Positions 32,307-44,435 of a stretch of 64,000 nt of DNA are shown in pieces; positions within the stretch are counted from its first letter, which is position 1, and each line of letters starts with the position of its first letter. The notes under the pieces were generated by a model that saw only the letters and a program-made list of their open reading frames with translations, was not told where the DNA came from and searched no databases. The position numbers and the translations under genes are program-made. The stretch is from assembly GCA_907163375.1 (NCBI GenBank), contig CAJQUW010003643.1:372001-436000 (forward strand). Direction: 5' to 3'. The DNA comes from Prostheceraeus crozeri (Eukaryota; Platyhelminthes; Polycladida; Euryleptidae).

Positions 32307-33673
32307 CAGGGCCAGACGCGGTTAACCGGTTCAACCGCGCGGTTGAACCGAGCGATGGGAACCGTGCGGTTCTTGCGTAGGCAAAGCTAACAGTCGAGTC
32401 AACTGCGCGTTTGAGCCGAGAGGTGGGCAGACAAATATAACATTCCATTCGTAGACGTTTTGTTGTTGTCAACAGCACATTGAAAAAAATTCCCAATCAG
32501 AAATTGGTTTGTCTCAGTGTCCCATGAGATTCGCTTGTGTATGAGGTAGCTACTGACGTAAATGGATGCATGCTTCAACCAGCAATGCAAGCGACGACTA
32601 CAGCGCGTCAACGTAGACTAGACGTCACGCAGACTCACATTGTGTTCACGATCACGTTGTGTGGGTAGGAAAAGGATGGATTTGGGATATGCAGCAGTAG
32701 TGCTATGGTAGCAGCTGCGGTAAGACTACGAGCAGCCATGAGTTGGAACAGCGGATCTCGCAGTTCCGCCTCTTGGAAACAATTCGACATTATTATCAAG
32801 GACGGAAAAAAATTATCGCAATGCAAATTGTGTGAGAAGACCGACGCACATTCTGGGAGCACCACGAACATGTTGAAATATTTGGGCGATACTCATCGAC
32901 TGATTATTAATAACTTGTGTTACTTAAAACGATACGCCGCCGGAAAAAATGCCTCCAAACAATTGCTTTTGCACGAAAAATGAAACCTTTGTTGTCACTT
33001 TGAAGAATTTTCATTTTGTTGTAATTTTGAGATGGTCTTGTACATGCAAATTTCCACGAACAAATATGTACATGTAGTTGCTGTGTGCAATGTAATTTAC
33101 AATACGTGTATATGACAGTCTGTAAGTCCTAACTTAAAGACTGTCATATATTGTAAAATGCATATTTCTCTCAAACATCCGGGTGTATGATCATACGGGT
33201 TTATCATGTTTCTAATGGTGCGAAAACGTTTTGTCTATATCATGTTATTTAGATGAAAATTATAAAGGAAGAAATAATAGAAATATAAGTAGGTCCGTTA
33301 TCCTAGAAAAGTACATCACTACATCACACTTATTGAAAAATAATTAAGAACTTTAGTTGGCTTTAGCATACATCACACTACATACGACATAAAATGCAAC
33401 GTGAAAATGTATTAGCACGAAAAGCGAATTTTAATACCGCACCATTTGAAAGCCATTATGGCATTTTGCCGTCTTCGCTGTCGAAAAAGACAGACCGGTA
33501 ATCAAAATATCTCCCTTTGGTAATTGAATGGATAATACTTTCTTTCTATATATAATTCATTATTACGATACTACTTACGTAGATACTACTGTCAAATCGC
33601 GCCGTTCCGTCTAACCAAGCGCTCAACCGCGCGGTTGGTTAACCGTGCTAACGGCTAGTCGCGCCTGGCCCTG
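32307..33673 (+). mobile_element. hAT element, 1367 bp, carrying only a BED finger gene
   Basis: The left end CAGGGCCAGACGCGGTTAAC and right end (reverse-complemented CAGGGCCAGGCGCGACTAGC) are inverted repeats. An exact 8-bp repeat, GCAGCAAT, flanks it at 32299-32306 and 33674-33681. Just inside both ends is CAACCGCGCGGTTG, itself a palindrome. The only coding part is a BED zinc finger at 32705. The dimerisation and RNase-H-like core of hAT transposases is missing, so the element is an internal-deletion derivative. A hairpin with 13-bp perfect arms lies at 33109-33150. Confidence 0.93.
32705..32983 (+). CDS. Stand-alone BED-type zinc finger protein of the hAT element
   Basis: The 92-codon frame contains SWKQFDIIIKDGKKLSQCKLCEKTDAH, then GSTTNMLKYLGDTH. 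This is a BED finger: aromatic W/F pair, CxxC, then TNMLKYL and a His, with the last zinc ligand likely the His of GDTH. In hAT transposases this finger binds the terminal repeats. Here the frame ends soon after, with no transposase core following. Such a protein could bind ends without cutting, but expression is not shown. The start codon could be 32705 or the Met at 32738. Confidence 0.6.
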   Translation: MVAAAVRLRAAMSWNSGSRSSASWKQFDIIIKDGKKLSQCKLCEKTDAHSGSTTNMLKYLGDTHRLIINNLCYLKRYAAGKNASKQLLLHEK

Positions 33674-33681
33674 GCAGCAAT

Positions 33682-34668
33682 GTTAATCTCATAGTGGCAA
33701 AAGTATGCAACCAAAAGAAGGAGATCAATGAGATTCTAATGGCACCACTCCCAGCTTCGTGCGATGTCTAGAGCGCCTACAAATTACATTTGAAAAATAA
33801 ATTTTTCGAAAAAAGATTTAATTTTGAAAATAATTCATGCATGAAAGGATACGGCTAAATACCAATATCGAAGCTACAGCATTCACAATAGGGATATAAT
33901 TCATACTGAATTTTTGCTCCACTTAATGTATGCAGTTACTCAATGCATTGAGAGACACGGTATAAAACTGATTATACTGATAAAATTAACTGATGGATCA
34001 GAGCCATACTGCACAAAACATTCTGATAAGAGCGAGTGAGCGGCCTTTCCGCCGCTCATTTAAGAGCGATCGAGTGAGCGGGAATGATGAATTGCTGAGA
34101 ATGCTCTAATCCTTGACATCGTCTCGTCGTATGAGAGCTATTAACAGATTTTGGGCTTTATACACGCATCAATGGTCTAAGAAACGGCACAAAGCCGGAC
34201 CTCTTGTGAAAATATCGATACATGAGGAATGGACGATTTGCTCTATGAATCTTTGCCATGAATAAGGAATAAAGAGCAGGATGCCAGTGTATAACCAAGA
34301 ATTTCGTGCAACTACACCAATATACACTCGTGTATATTCGTGTAGGCCTATATGCACGAAATTCGGGAATATGTGCCGCCATGAGTTTTCATGGTTCGAG
34401 AGTTTTCATATTCTTGGAGATATGAGTTTTGTGTCTAGATTGTATGAAATCGCTGTTGACGTATTTGTATATATACATACCCTTTTACGCATCTAGCCTC
34501 GCAGATAATTTGTTAATTGCATGACGTCATAGCGAATGGAGTGTCAAACCTATTCGTTTCTTTTCTGGTCAAGCAAGTCTCAAAAATGCAAGTGCAGTTG
34601 CAATATCGTATATTGTTACATTGAAAATGGCTAAATTAGCGAAAAATCGCTTGCATAATTCTGATTCC
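33682..34668. other. Intergenic with small hairpins
   Basis: GAGCGG and CCGCTC form a short hairpin near 34037-34060, between two GAGCGA.CGAGTGAGCG words. A second weak inverted pair (AATTTCGTGCA and TGCACGAAATT) lies at 34300-34360. No gene is recognised. Confidence 0.45.
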
Positions 34669-34769
34669 TATGCAGTATGTTACAATGATGAAAACATGCA
34701 TAAATTTGTAAATCATTCATGTCGACATGTCACAGATAAATATGTACAAGAGATGCAATACTGCTAATG

Positions 34770-37205
34770 CTAAATAAGTTTGCAGCTAAAAAAAGTTCCT
34801 TCATGGTTCAATTGCTTGTTCAGACTAGGGTTATACTTTTTAATAAATAACGCCTCCATAATATTCTGTTCAAAGTTATTGGACGCTTGTCCCAAGATTT
34901 TAAAGTTACTAGAGTTACAGCTACAGCTGCAGTTTAGCCTATGATCCGAGATCGCAGACATTTTTTGACTATGTTCCTTGATTCTAGCATTCAAGTGTCT
35001 TAGAGTTCTACCAATATAAGTAGTGCGAGGATCAACCTCACAAGCATAACTATATACGACACATGACTTTAGAACCTTCGGAGTACGGTCTTTGTTCGAA
35101 AAATTTTTCTTAATTTTATTGCAGGTGAAAACCCATCTGATTTGTAACTCCTTGTCAATTTTACGAAAGATATTTTGTAATCTTTTTTAAAATAAACTGA
35201 TTGAATACCAAAACAAGGGATTTTTATTGTTTGAGTGCATGTTATGTCTTCCGTCTTGACATGGTCATTAAACTTTTTCTCTAAATACTTTTTAATAATG
35301 TTATTGATAAATTGCAACGGATATCCGTTGTTTCTAAAAATGTTGGTGAGTTTCTCCATTTCTTCATGAAACTTCTCCCAAGTGCAGCACACTATGTATG
35401 CTCTATTTATCAGAGTGCTCAGTAGGCCTCTTTTCCACTGTATAGGACAGTTTGCCTTAAAATTCAAGATTAAACCCGTATATGTATGTGGGTTTCCTAT
35501 AAACAGAAGTGACTAGGCAGCTATCAGTGACATCCAGGCTGATGTCTAAGAAAGGTAAACTATTCCCACCAACTTCAGCGGTGAACTTCATGTTGGGATG
35601 CCATGAGTTTAGATAACTAAAGAAAGATTCATGGTCATCATCCTCAAAGATTGCTAAAATGTCGTCAACATACCTCACGTAGAACTTCAGGTTCATACGA
35701 TTGATGTTGAGAAAATTTGTTTCTAATTCACCCATAAATAGGTTACTAAGAGTGGGTGCTAGTGGGCTACCCATACTAAGACCGTCACATTGACGATAAA
35801 GAGTGTTGTTAAAAGAGAAAATGCCTCCTGTCGCGAACTGCAACAGCTTTTTGAATGTGTCTCTACTAAAAGGAGGTTTTGACACATCGGAGTTGTAGAC
35901 TTTATCACAAGCTAGTTCGATGACCTCTTCTAGAGGAACGTTAGTAAAAAGACTGACCACATCAAAGCTAACCAGTTTGGAATTTTCCGAGAAGTTATAC
36001 TTATTAAGTCTATCTAGAAGATCCGTATTATTTAGAACAGAAAACTCGTTAGGAATAGCTTTGACAATAAATTGGTTGAGATATTTGGCTAAATTATACT
36101 CAGCAGTACCGAAGCTAGCGACAATGGGTCGAAGAGGGACATTTTCCTTATGTACCTTAGCTGAGCCATAAAATTTACCGCTACATGCTCCTTGAGGGGT
36201 AATTGAAGCAAAAACTTTTGGATCAATGGACCCTTTGACATGTTTGTTTAAAAAATATTTCAGTTTATTTTGTTGTTTAATAACCGGATGATCTAATAGT
36301 AGATCACTATGTTTGTACGGAATTGGTGTGAACTTGCTAGAGTCCTCAATTATATCGTTGAGTTTTTTCAAGTAGTCTTCGGTATTGATAGCAGCAACAC
36401 CGTTACCCTTATCAAAAGGGACGATTTTAATTTTGTCATTAGTTCTAAGAGACTTCACCGTTTCAATGTTGTGCTTCGCATATGCTGTTTTAGAGAAATT
36501 TTTCATACGTTTGTTGTAATTTTGCAAAGAGTTTCTAACTTCGTTACAATCATTTTTGGAAATTTTATCCTTCGAGTGGTAGACCGCCTTTTCTAGTTGG
36601 CAAGTCAAGCTGATAGCATCACTATCGCAAGTAAACGTGGGATGTTTTAGCCCCGTTTTCAAGCATTCTAGTTGTTCATTATTTAATTCTAAGGAACTAA
36701 AGTTTTGGACGGTGCCATCTGGCGTATGTACTTCATTTTGGAGAAATAAATTTAGCAGCTTTTTTTGGTGGGTGGCTGTAACCCTCTTCATACAAGCTAC
36801 GTTCTCACGAGTGAAAACTTTAACAAACAGGAGACGATCAAAAGTGTTGATTTTACTAAGGATCAGATCACGTAAGACAGTAATCTGCCTTTTCAGTTTT
36901 TTAGTCATACATTTGTGTTGAGCAATCAGCTTAGAAATTTTACGCAGCTGGCGCTCGTTGATAATATGTGGGTTGAGAATTTTGTTGTTGTCTTTTAGAC
37001 TAAGAAATTTTGGCACAAAATTATGTTCTAAACATTTGGACAAGAAAGTGATATCACATTGATGCTTGAGAATTTTATGGTTCAGTTTTTCATATTTTCT
37101 ACATGTGTTGAGATCGATGTGATATTTACGTTGTAATCTATAAAACAGAGAAACAACGTTGGTAATGCTAAGGAACCACGTTATCGCTGATAACAACATA
37201 ACCAA
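34770..37205 (-). CDS. Penelope-like reverse transcriptase with GIY-YIG endonuclease, nearly complete
   Basis: The main open frame (582 codons, 35457-37205) starts MVMLLSAITWFLS and has a long N-terminal domain. Its reverse transcriptase has FDVVSLFTNVP (about residue 414), GLSMGSPLAPTLSNLFMGEL, and the catalytic YVRYVDDIL (Asp pair near 514), then LPFLDISLDV and VYRKPTY. The following pieces carry the thumb region (NCPIQWKRGLLSTLINRAY) and, near 35000, VYSYACE...TYIGRTLRHLNARIKEH, the GIY-YIG nuclease, then EALFIKKYNPSLNKQL. It looks nearly whole, with about two small breaks between the open parts. The product would copy the element RNA at a nicked target. Confidence 0.88.
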
Positions 37206-37380
37206 GAGAGCTAACGTCGTACACAGCAGATCAAAAACGAATGAGTTGAGATGTTATCACGTGGGGCGCGATTTTGAAATGTTGAAAGTTAAAACACACA
37301 GTAAAGAGAAGAAGAGAGTTACATGTCAGCACATGAATCGAAAGGTCGGAGTTGCACGATATGTATCTTCTATTCTCTAT

Positions 37381-37420
37381 TCAACGCGTTTCGGCACAAT
37401 ACACTGGCCGTCGTCAGGAC
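37381..37420 (-). ncRNA. Hammerhead-ribozyme-like motif at the Penelope 5' end
   Basis: On the minus strand: CTGACGA, then CGGCCAGTGTATTGTGCCG forming a short stem, then AAAC and the self-complementary AACGCGTT. This matches the hammerhead core CUGANGA...GAAA with a palindromic stem III, as described for Penelope-like terminal repeats. The motif lies upstream of the reverse transcriptase start, where the family's pseudo-LTR would sit. Stem II is offset by one base from the ideal, so activity is uncertain. Confidence 0.5.
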
Positions 37421-37493
37421 ACACAGCTCAAATCAAATTATGATCACCATGCAATTATTGCAATAAACACCAAATTTTTGAGACCGTCAAATA

Positions 37494-38836
37494 CGCTTCG
37501 GTATTGCTGAGTATAATTTAGCCAAATATCTCAACCAATTTATTGTCAAAGCTATTCCTAACGAGTTTTCTGTTCTAAATAATACGGATCTTCTAGATAG
37601 ACTTAATAAGTATAACTTCTCGGAAAATTCCAAACTGGTTAGCTTTGATGTGGTCAGTCTTTTTACTAACGTTCCTCTAGAAGAGGTCATCGAACTAGCT
37701 TGTGATAAAGTCTACAACTCCGATGTGTCAAAACCTCCTTTTAGTAGAGACACATTCAAAAAGCTGTTGCAGTTCGCGACAGGAGGCATTTTCTCTTTTA
37801 ACAACACTCTTTATCGTCAATGTGACGGTCTTAGTATGGGTAGCCCACTAGCACCCACTCTTAGTAACCTATTTATGGGTGAATTAGAAACAAATTTTCT
37901 CAACATCAATCGTATGAACCTGAAGTTCTACGTGAGGTATGTTGACGACATTTTAGCAATCTTTGAGGATGATGACCATGAATCTTTCTTTAGTTATCTA
38001 AACTCATGGCATCCCAACATGAAGTTCACCGCTGAAGTTGGTGGGAATAGTTTACCTTTCTTAGACATCAGCCTGGATGTCACTGATAGCTGCCTAGTCA
38101 CTTCTGTTTATAGGAAACCCACATATACGGGTTTAATCTTGAATTTTAAGGCAAACTGTCCTATACAGTGGAAAAGAGGCCTACTGAGCACTCTGATAAA
38201 TAGAGCATACATAGTGTGCTGCACTTGGGAGAAGTTTCATGAAGAAATGGAGAAACTCACCAACATTTTTAGAAACAACGGATATCCGTTGCAATTTATC
38301 AATAACATTATTAAAAAGTATTTAGAGAAAAAGTTTAATGACCATGTCAAGACGGAAGACATAACATGCACTCAAACAATAAAAATCCCTTGTTTTGGTA
38401 TTCAATCAGTTTATTTTAAAAAAGATTACAAAATATCTTTCGTAAAATTGACAAGGAGTTACAAATCAGATGGGTTTTCACCTGCAATAAAATTAAGAAA
38501 AATTTTTCGAACAAAGACCGTACTCCGAAGGTTCTAAAGTCATGTGTCGTATATAGTTATGCTTGTGAGGTTGATCCTCGCACTACTTATATTGGTAGAA
38601 CTCTAAGACACTTGAATGCTAGAATCAAGGAACATAGTCAAAAAATGTCTGCGATCTCGGATCATAGGCTAAACTGCAGCTGTAGCTGTAACTCTAGTAA
38701 CTTTAAAATCTTGGGACAAGCGTCCAATAACTTTGAACAGAATATTATGGAGGCGTTATTTATTAAAAAGTATAACCCTAGTCTGAACAAGCAATTGAAC
38801 CATGAAGGAACTTTTTTTAGCTGCAAACTTATTTAG
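37494..38836 (+). pseudogene. 5'-truncated inverted copy of the Penelope-like gene
   Basis: This plus-strand copy starts inside the reverse transcriptase (AEYNLAKYLNQFIVKAIPNE) and repeats the minus copy almost residue for residue, including YVRYVDDIL and KPTYTGLILNF in one 295-codon frame, and ends with the GIY-YIG part (NARIKEHSQKMSAISDH). It lacks the N-terminal domain and the first reverse transcriptase motifs. The near identity of the arms means both copies arose together or have been kept alike. Confidence 0.88.
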
Positions 38837-38964
38837 CATTAGCAGTATTGCATCTCTTGTACATATTTATCTGTGACATGTCGACATGAATGATTTACAA
38901 ATTTATGCATGTTTTCATCATTGTAATCTAGTATTAACCACCTCTTACGCTGTATGCAGTATGT

Positions 38965-39663
38965 GTTTGCGGGTTTGTGCTGTCCTGTACCAAAAAATGG
39001 ATGGAGGAATCATCCAGGAATTTGTGTCTGTTGTAGCCATCTGTGGTGCACGCACTATCATCCACTTTGTCTGATCCTAAACTATTCTCAAAAACCACCG
39101 CAGTTATGCCACATATGTTTGGGTTTCGAGTTAGTCACAGTAGCGGGTTTTCTGGCATCCACTTTCTATCAATCCACAAGCAATGCCAGTGAGTATAGTT
39201 TTGTACACCGAAGATCCAATAAATGACCGTTTCTTGTACTTACACAATAATAAAAAGTGTTTTTCATTTAATTATCAAAAGTTAATCAATTATCAAAAGC
39301 TTCGCCAGCGGATGCGAAGCCCATCTGAAGCATTAAGTAAGTATGCATATAGTATATCGGATAATTACATATTTGCTAAAAAATGTCAAGCAAGCTTATT
39401 TTGAATTTTTTATAGCAGTGTCATTATGACAGCTAAGAACAATAGCCACAAAATATTTTTAACAAATAGTATATTCAATGCTATCCTGCTGTACTGAGAA
39501 GTGTACATGTGGCATATATGTGGCATATTAACTGCATATTAGTACTGTTGCGTTAGAACAGCTCTAGGTCATGGCCTAGAGCTGTTTTATGTTAGGTCGT
39601 AGTCCTTGCCACTTCATTAACTATTATAATAATTCTTTCTGTATACAGTATAGTCTTGCACAT
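38965..39663. other. Intergenic with one perfect hairpin
   Basis: At 39557-39586, AACAGCTCTAGG and CCTAGAGCTGTT form a perfect 12-bp stem with a 6-base loop. Otherwise only short frames without domains. Confidence 0.5.
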
Positions 39664-40488
39664 GGAGTAAGCATATAGTAGGTAGAGTGTCGATGTCGAC
39701 TCAAAAAAGTATCAAAAAAAATGTATACAGTGAAATTTTTTATATCAAAAGATTCAGTTTTTTACGGATATTATGTTTCTGCGGTTCAAAAATTATTTCA
39801 ATAGGTTAAAAATGCCTAAATTTTGGAAATCGTGTATACTATTGACATGAACTCGATATATAAGTAGTATGAGACATGCTGGATATCAAAAGGAATAAAT
39901 ATCTGCTAACAAGCATCTTGATTATTATTATAAATTAAGCTGATTATCAAGGAAATTTCATGAACCGCATTATAATGGAAGTTATCATGAAGAAGTCGAG
40001 ATCTTTTGTGTTTTCTTGGCTGAAATTTCAAGTTTTCAATTCTAATAGGCATGATTTCATGATTCACTAAATTTATGTTTCATTTTCTTAATCTGGATAG
40101 TGATGTGGAACTATTTACATCTTTTACAATTAATTGAATCATTGTCTTTGATTATGTTATTTTGCTCTACCAGTGGAAAGAAAAGAAAACCTTAAGAAAA
40201 TGCTACTAGGTTGAGCATGAAAGTAATAGCAAAAACTACTGATTTGCTAATTTAATAAACATTACCTCGCCAAGTCTGTCATGACACGGAGTATCTGTAA
40301 AATACTATCATTCCTTCAATCCTTCTGCATTATCATCATAATCAGTCAATCCCGTGGTAATTGCAAAAATTTGCATATCTTATATTTGGTAACAATACCC
40401 AGCTGTGTTCACGTCGAGTTCATTTAATTAAATCGAAACTGCATACACATTGGGGATTTAATGAATGCTGAGTTGCTACTCTACCTAA
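39664..40488 (+). repeat. MITE-A copy lacking its right terminal repeat
   Basis: It begins CATGGAGTAAGCATATAGTAGGTAGAGTGTCGA and follows the 19.2-kb copy block by block. It breaks off inside the right terminal repeat (GCTACTCTACCTAATTTTC instead of continuing to CTTACTCTATG). Confidence 0.75.
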
Positions 40489-42454
40489 TTTTCAGAAAAC
40501 AAAAAGATTCTGAGCATGTGATTTTGTTAGTTTGGTACCACCAATCAGCACTGGCGACAGGTCAGTAGAGCTGGGATCCATGAGAAATGCTGTGCCGACC
40601 ACTTTTTTTGATGCCCTATGTCCTAAACCTAGTTTACAGTGATGAAACCAAGGCCGTGTTGTATTGAATTCTTTTAGACTATTTATTAGACTATATTTTT
40701 TTACGTATGTGCTGGTGTATGCGAGTGTGTGTCCGCGGGCGTGCGTGTGTGCATGTACTTGAGGAGTACTGTATTGTTTGGGTAAGCGGAGGCGAGTGTG
40801 TGCATAACTTTCGTTTTTTGCATTCTAGCGAATTCAGATGATGTTGCGTTACACAGATGGTTCTATTTCTTGACCCTCCCTTCGTTCTTCAGCTCATGAA
40901 CACCAAATTCTTATTTCAGTTCAGTTCAATAGTAGAAGCAGGAATATCCGTTCGCTTAGTTCACTTGCTCACCAGTGAAAGGCTAAAGAACTCTTTCACT
41001 CACTCAGTCAGCCACTCAAAAGTTCGAAGCCCTCGGACCCAGACCAACCCAACCCAGATCATAGTTGAAGCAATAGAATGAGGGAACATCATACGCAAGG
41101 CATCATGTGCAAGCAAGGAGAATTGATAATGACGAACCAACGTACAACGAACCTTTCAAAGAAACACGAGAATACTTTATTATGTTATACATAAATTTCT
41201 GGTCATTTCTATTGTACTGACACCCGAGTATTACGAAATAGTTATCCTACTATTTGATAATTTTATAATATGATTTTTTAAAAATATTTGAACGCAGCCG
41301 ACTGCCAATTTAGCTCAATAGACAACCATCATAGACTTGGCAGGACCATGCAGAGTCCTACATATTTTCTACTCTATATATTTGATTGACTTAATTATAA
41401 AACTCAAAAATGTCAATACATTCAATGATTAAAAATGAGCAAGAGCACACTAAAATGCTCAATAATGATGGATCATATGATTGAGTCTGACTGGTTGCGG
41501 CTTCAGATTCAGACCTAATAGTGATCTATAAAATTGTTGAATTCCAGACACATACAGACCCAGACTTGAACCCAAGTATCACCTCTGATTGAACCCAATA
41601 AATATTCCAGAATTAACGTCGTCTGAAGCGTAAAAGTAATTTACAAGTTGTTTCTCAATAGTATATGTCAATTTCGCACATGTGTCTGATCAATACAGTG
41701 ATGATTCTCTGAAAGTCATTTGATTTACGTATCACTAAGCCGACAGCTGAAACGTCGCGTCCATATTCATAAAACTAGAACTGCAGTGTTATGAATAGGA
41801 CGCGACGTTTTGATGTTGCAGCGCTGTAACCGCAAAATCGGGGTATATCACTTTCTGTCAAACTTCAGATACACTGCGAGACTCTTCAGCGATTGTAATC
41901 TCATACTATAGAATTCCATAATCGTTGCGTCTTTTGAGCTAGGCCTACATATAACGAAGAAAGTCAACAGTTATTTGCTATTGAACCAAAGGCAAGAATT
42001 CAGTAATGTCAACTTGCATATTGAATTATTAAATATGACACAAATGAGAAATTCAACACCAGACAGAAGTTCTAAATTTGTCAACTGTCCTATCACTTGC
42101 TCTCAATAAGTGGTCATAAACTAATATTGAATTAGTGGCTTTACATGAGTCAATTAATTGTTTGACCGGCTGCACCGCCTTTTTAGTAATGTTTAGTGTG
42201 TGAAAGTGCTTAGAATAACGCGCCATTTAGTGTAAAACGTCACTACAAACAATGGTAGCATATTTGTTATTACACAATCATATTGAGATTTTTGCCTGAC
42301 TGCATAATGCTTTAGAAAATGAAGTGGTTCGCACAAAATGTCATCATGTCGGTAAGCTCAATAAATTCATTAAATCAAAACATGTTGTGGGATTTGATTT
42401 ACAATTACACCAAGAAGAAATTAAGAAAATGATAGCCCACCATTTATATAAGTC
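40489..42454. other. Intergenic with a GT-rich tract and a foldback
   Basis: 40705-40760 is an irregular GTGTGCGTG-rich tract. 41750-41810 is a foldback: AAACGTCGCGTCC and ATTCATAA are mirrored by TTATGAAT and GGACGCGACGTTT around a 17-base centre. No gene is recognised in the remaining 1.9 kb. Confidence 0.55.
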
Positions 42455-42763
42455 TACCGCTGGTTGCAGAAATGATTGCTAACTAACAAACACCTAACTT
42501 GTTACCAAAAATAGAAACATAGCTGTTTACTAACAAAATTGGCTTGCAGAGCTGATTTTTACCTAACGTGGACTTTAAATATTTAGTGAACACTAAATTT
42601 CGACTTTCAGATAAGCTGTTCTTTAGGTGATCATTAACGAGATAGAAATTTTACATTGTAGAGTTAGTAACCAGCAGAGGCTGTTTCAACTTATTGATTT
42701 TTGCGATAGACGTGTGAAGAAGAATGTTATCAAAGTGATTCGATCACATCTTTGTCAAGCGAG

Positions 42764-43658
42764 ATGGAATACGTTGAGTATATGGAAGCAGAGGAAAGTG
42801 AATTCATTCCAATACGCATTTCACGATCTTTGAAGGACAAAAGTGATCCTATTTTATATTGGAACGATACTGAATTCGTGGATAGATACAGATTCAGTAA
42901 GTACAAATTGTACAAAACTGGAATATTTTCATGGATCTCTACGTACGACAGGAAATCGTGGTACGCCAATACCACCCATTGTGCAGTTATTGGTAACTTT
43001 TCGATTTTACGCCGCTGGAGTTTTTCACCGGGAGAATGGTGACCTTTTCGGTCTCAGCGGAGCCTCCGTTTGTCGTATTGTCCATCGCATTTCCAAAGCT
43101 ATCTGTTGTTTGGCATCTGAATATCTCGTTTTCCCTGATTCTCCCGAGAGTTTGCAACAATGTAAAACAGGGTTTTACAGTAAAGCCAATTTTCCTGGTA
43201 AGTAGAAATTACAAATGAAAAATGTGAAAAAATAATAGATTGAAATATTATAATTAGGACCTATAGGATAATTTCATCTAGGTCGTAGGAATAAATACAA
43301 TAATTGCTGACAGCGTTTGTTTACTATAGAGATGTTATTCTGCTATGCTATGGGATTTTCTCGCGGAGAACTCTCTGAATATTTTCATCAGTAAAATGAT
43401 GTTGAAATATTAAGTAATTGATGATGATTTTTCCGTTATAAATTTCCAGAAAGATTGCAGAACAAAATAGACCTAACGGATAATATTAAAAATAGGCGCT
43501 AAGTATCTCATAACATTTTTTGTTCACGCATCTTACTCATATACACACTGGTCAACTCAAAACCAGATGATTACTGGTATGCTTTCGTGAAATCTATATG
43601 CTCCAGGTTTAGGCCTATCTTTAATACATGTATATATTTGCGCACATTATATATTCGC

Positions 43659-43707
<49 letters not shown>

Positions 43708-44435
43708 TATCTTTTCGAAATAAGCTTTACGAATGTATTGAAATAGGCCTGAGTAATGAAAATAAATATTTTTAGAACCTATGAATAAAGTTATACATAG
43801 GCCTTCATATATACACGCATAAAACATCTTCATTACGTTTCAGGTGTTGTCGGAGCGCTTGACGGCTCTCACATTAAAATCAAGAAACCGTCAACGCCTG
43901 AGTCCGAGGAATACCGCAATCGAAAAGGTTATATGTCCATAAACGTTCAGGGAGTATGCTCTCATGACCTCAAATTTACAAATTTAGTAGCTCGTTGGAA
44001 GGGTTCGACGCATGACTCCAGAATTTGGAGGAATTCTTCTCTGTGTAGCCGTTTCATCGACGGTGAATTCGAGGGATATTTATTGGGTGACAGTGGGTGA
44101 CACATATTTTAACGCCGATTCTCAACCCTACATCTGCGGGAGAGAGACGATGCAACGCTTCACACATCAGAACCAGAAATACCATAGAGCGGGCATTCGG
44201 ACTTTGGAAGTTGCGTTTTCGCTGCCTCTTTGGAACCTTAAGATTTTCGCCAAGAAGATGCTGTCAAGTAATAGTAGCCACTGCAATTATGCACAACATC
44301 GCAATTGAAGAAAAAGTGCCATATGTGGTAGACTTATTGGTGGAAGAACAGGACGTCCATCCGGATCCCAATACCGATGGGAACGCTTCAGGACATACTT
44401 TGCGTAGACAGATTATTCAGAATATTTTCACTTAA
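42764..44435 (+). pseudogene. Harbinger DDE transposase, two exons, about two frameshifts
   Basis: Exon 1 (42764-43197) begins MEYVEYMEAEESEF and has FVDRYRFSKYKL; a frame change follows, then GNRGTPIPPIVQLLVTFRFYAAG and FGLSGASVCRIVHRIS, the HTH-like lead of this family. A donor GTAAGT at 43198 and an acceptor TTTCAG at 43838-43843 bound a 646-bp intron that holds a TA microsatellite. Exon 2 starts GVVGALDGSHIKIKKP with the first catalytic Asp, then INVQGVCSHDLKF, WKGSTHDSRIW with the second Asp, and LLGDSG; a frame change; then ERAFGLWKLRFRCLF with the Glu and IMHNIA. The family moves elements into short T/A-rich targets with its Myb-like partner. Confidence 0.9.
43663..43704. repeat. TA microsatellite in the transposase intron
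   Basis: A run of about 20 TA dinucleotides. Overlapping frames on both strands that read poly-IY are artefacts of this run. Confidence 0.95.

Larger units (their letters stand above)
34681..38952. mobile_element. Penelope-like element pair in inverted arrangement, 12-bp target duplication
   Basis: A full-length minus-strand copy (about 34681-37480) and a 5'-truncated plus-strand copy (about 37494-38927) face away from each other, so the two 3' halves form near-identical 1.43-kb arms around a 1.37-kb unique centre. The whole is flanked by an exact 12-bp repeat, TATGCAGTATGT, at 34669-34680 and 38953-38964. The right side carries 26 extra bases beyond the arm. One target duplication around both copies suggests a single insertion event. 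Penelope-like elements insert by target-primed reverse transcription using the GIY-YIG nuclease. Confidence 0.9.

Noticed and set aside
35920-36921. Three plus-strand frames (83-95 codons) opposite the Penelope reverse transcriptase
   Set aside because: Antisense shadows of a clear conserved coding region.
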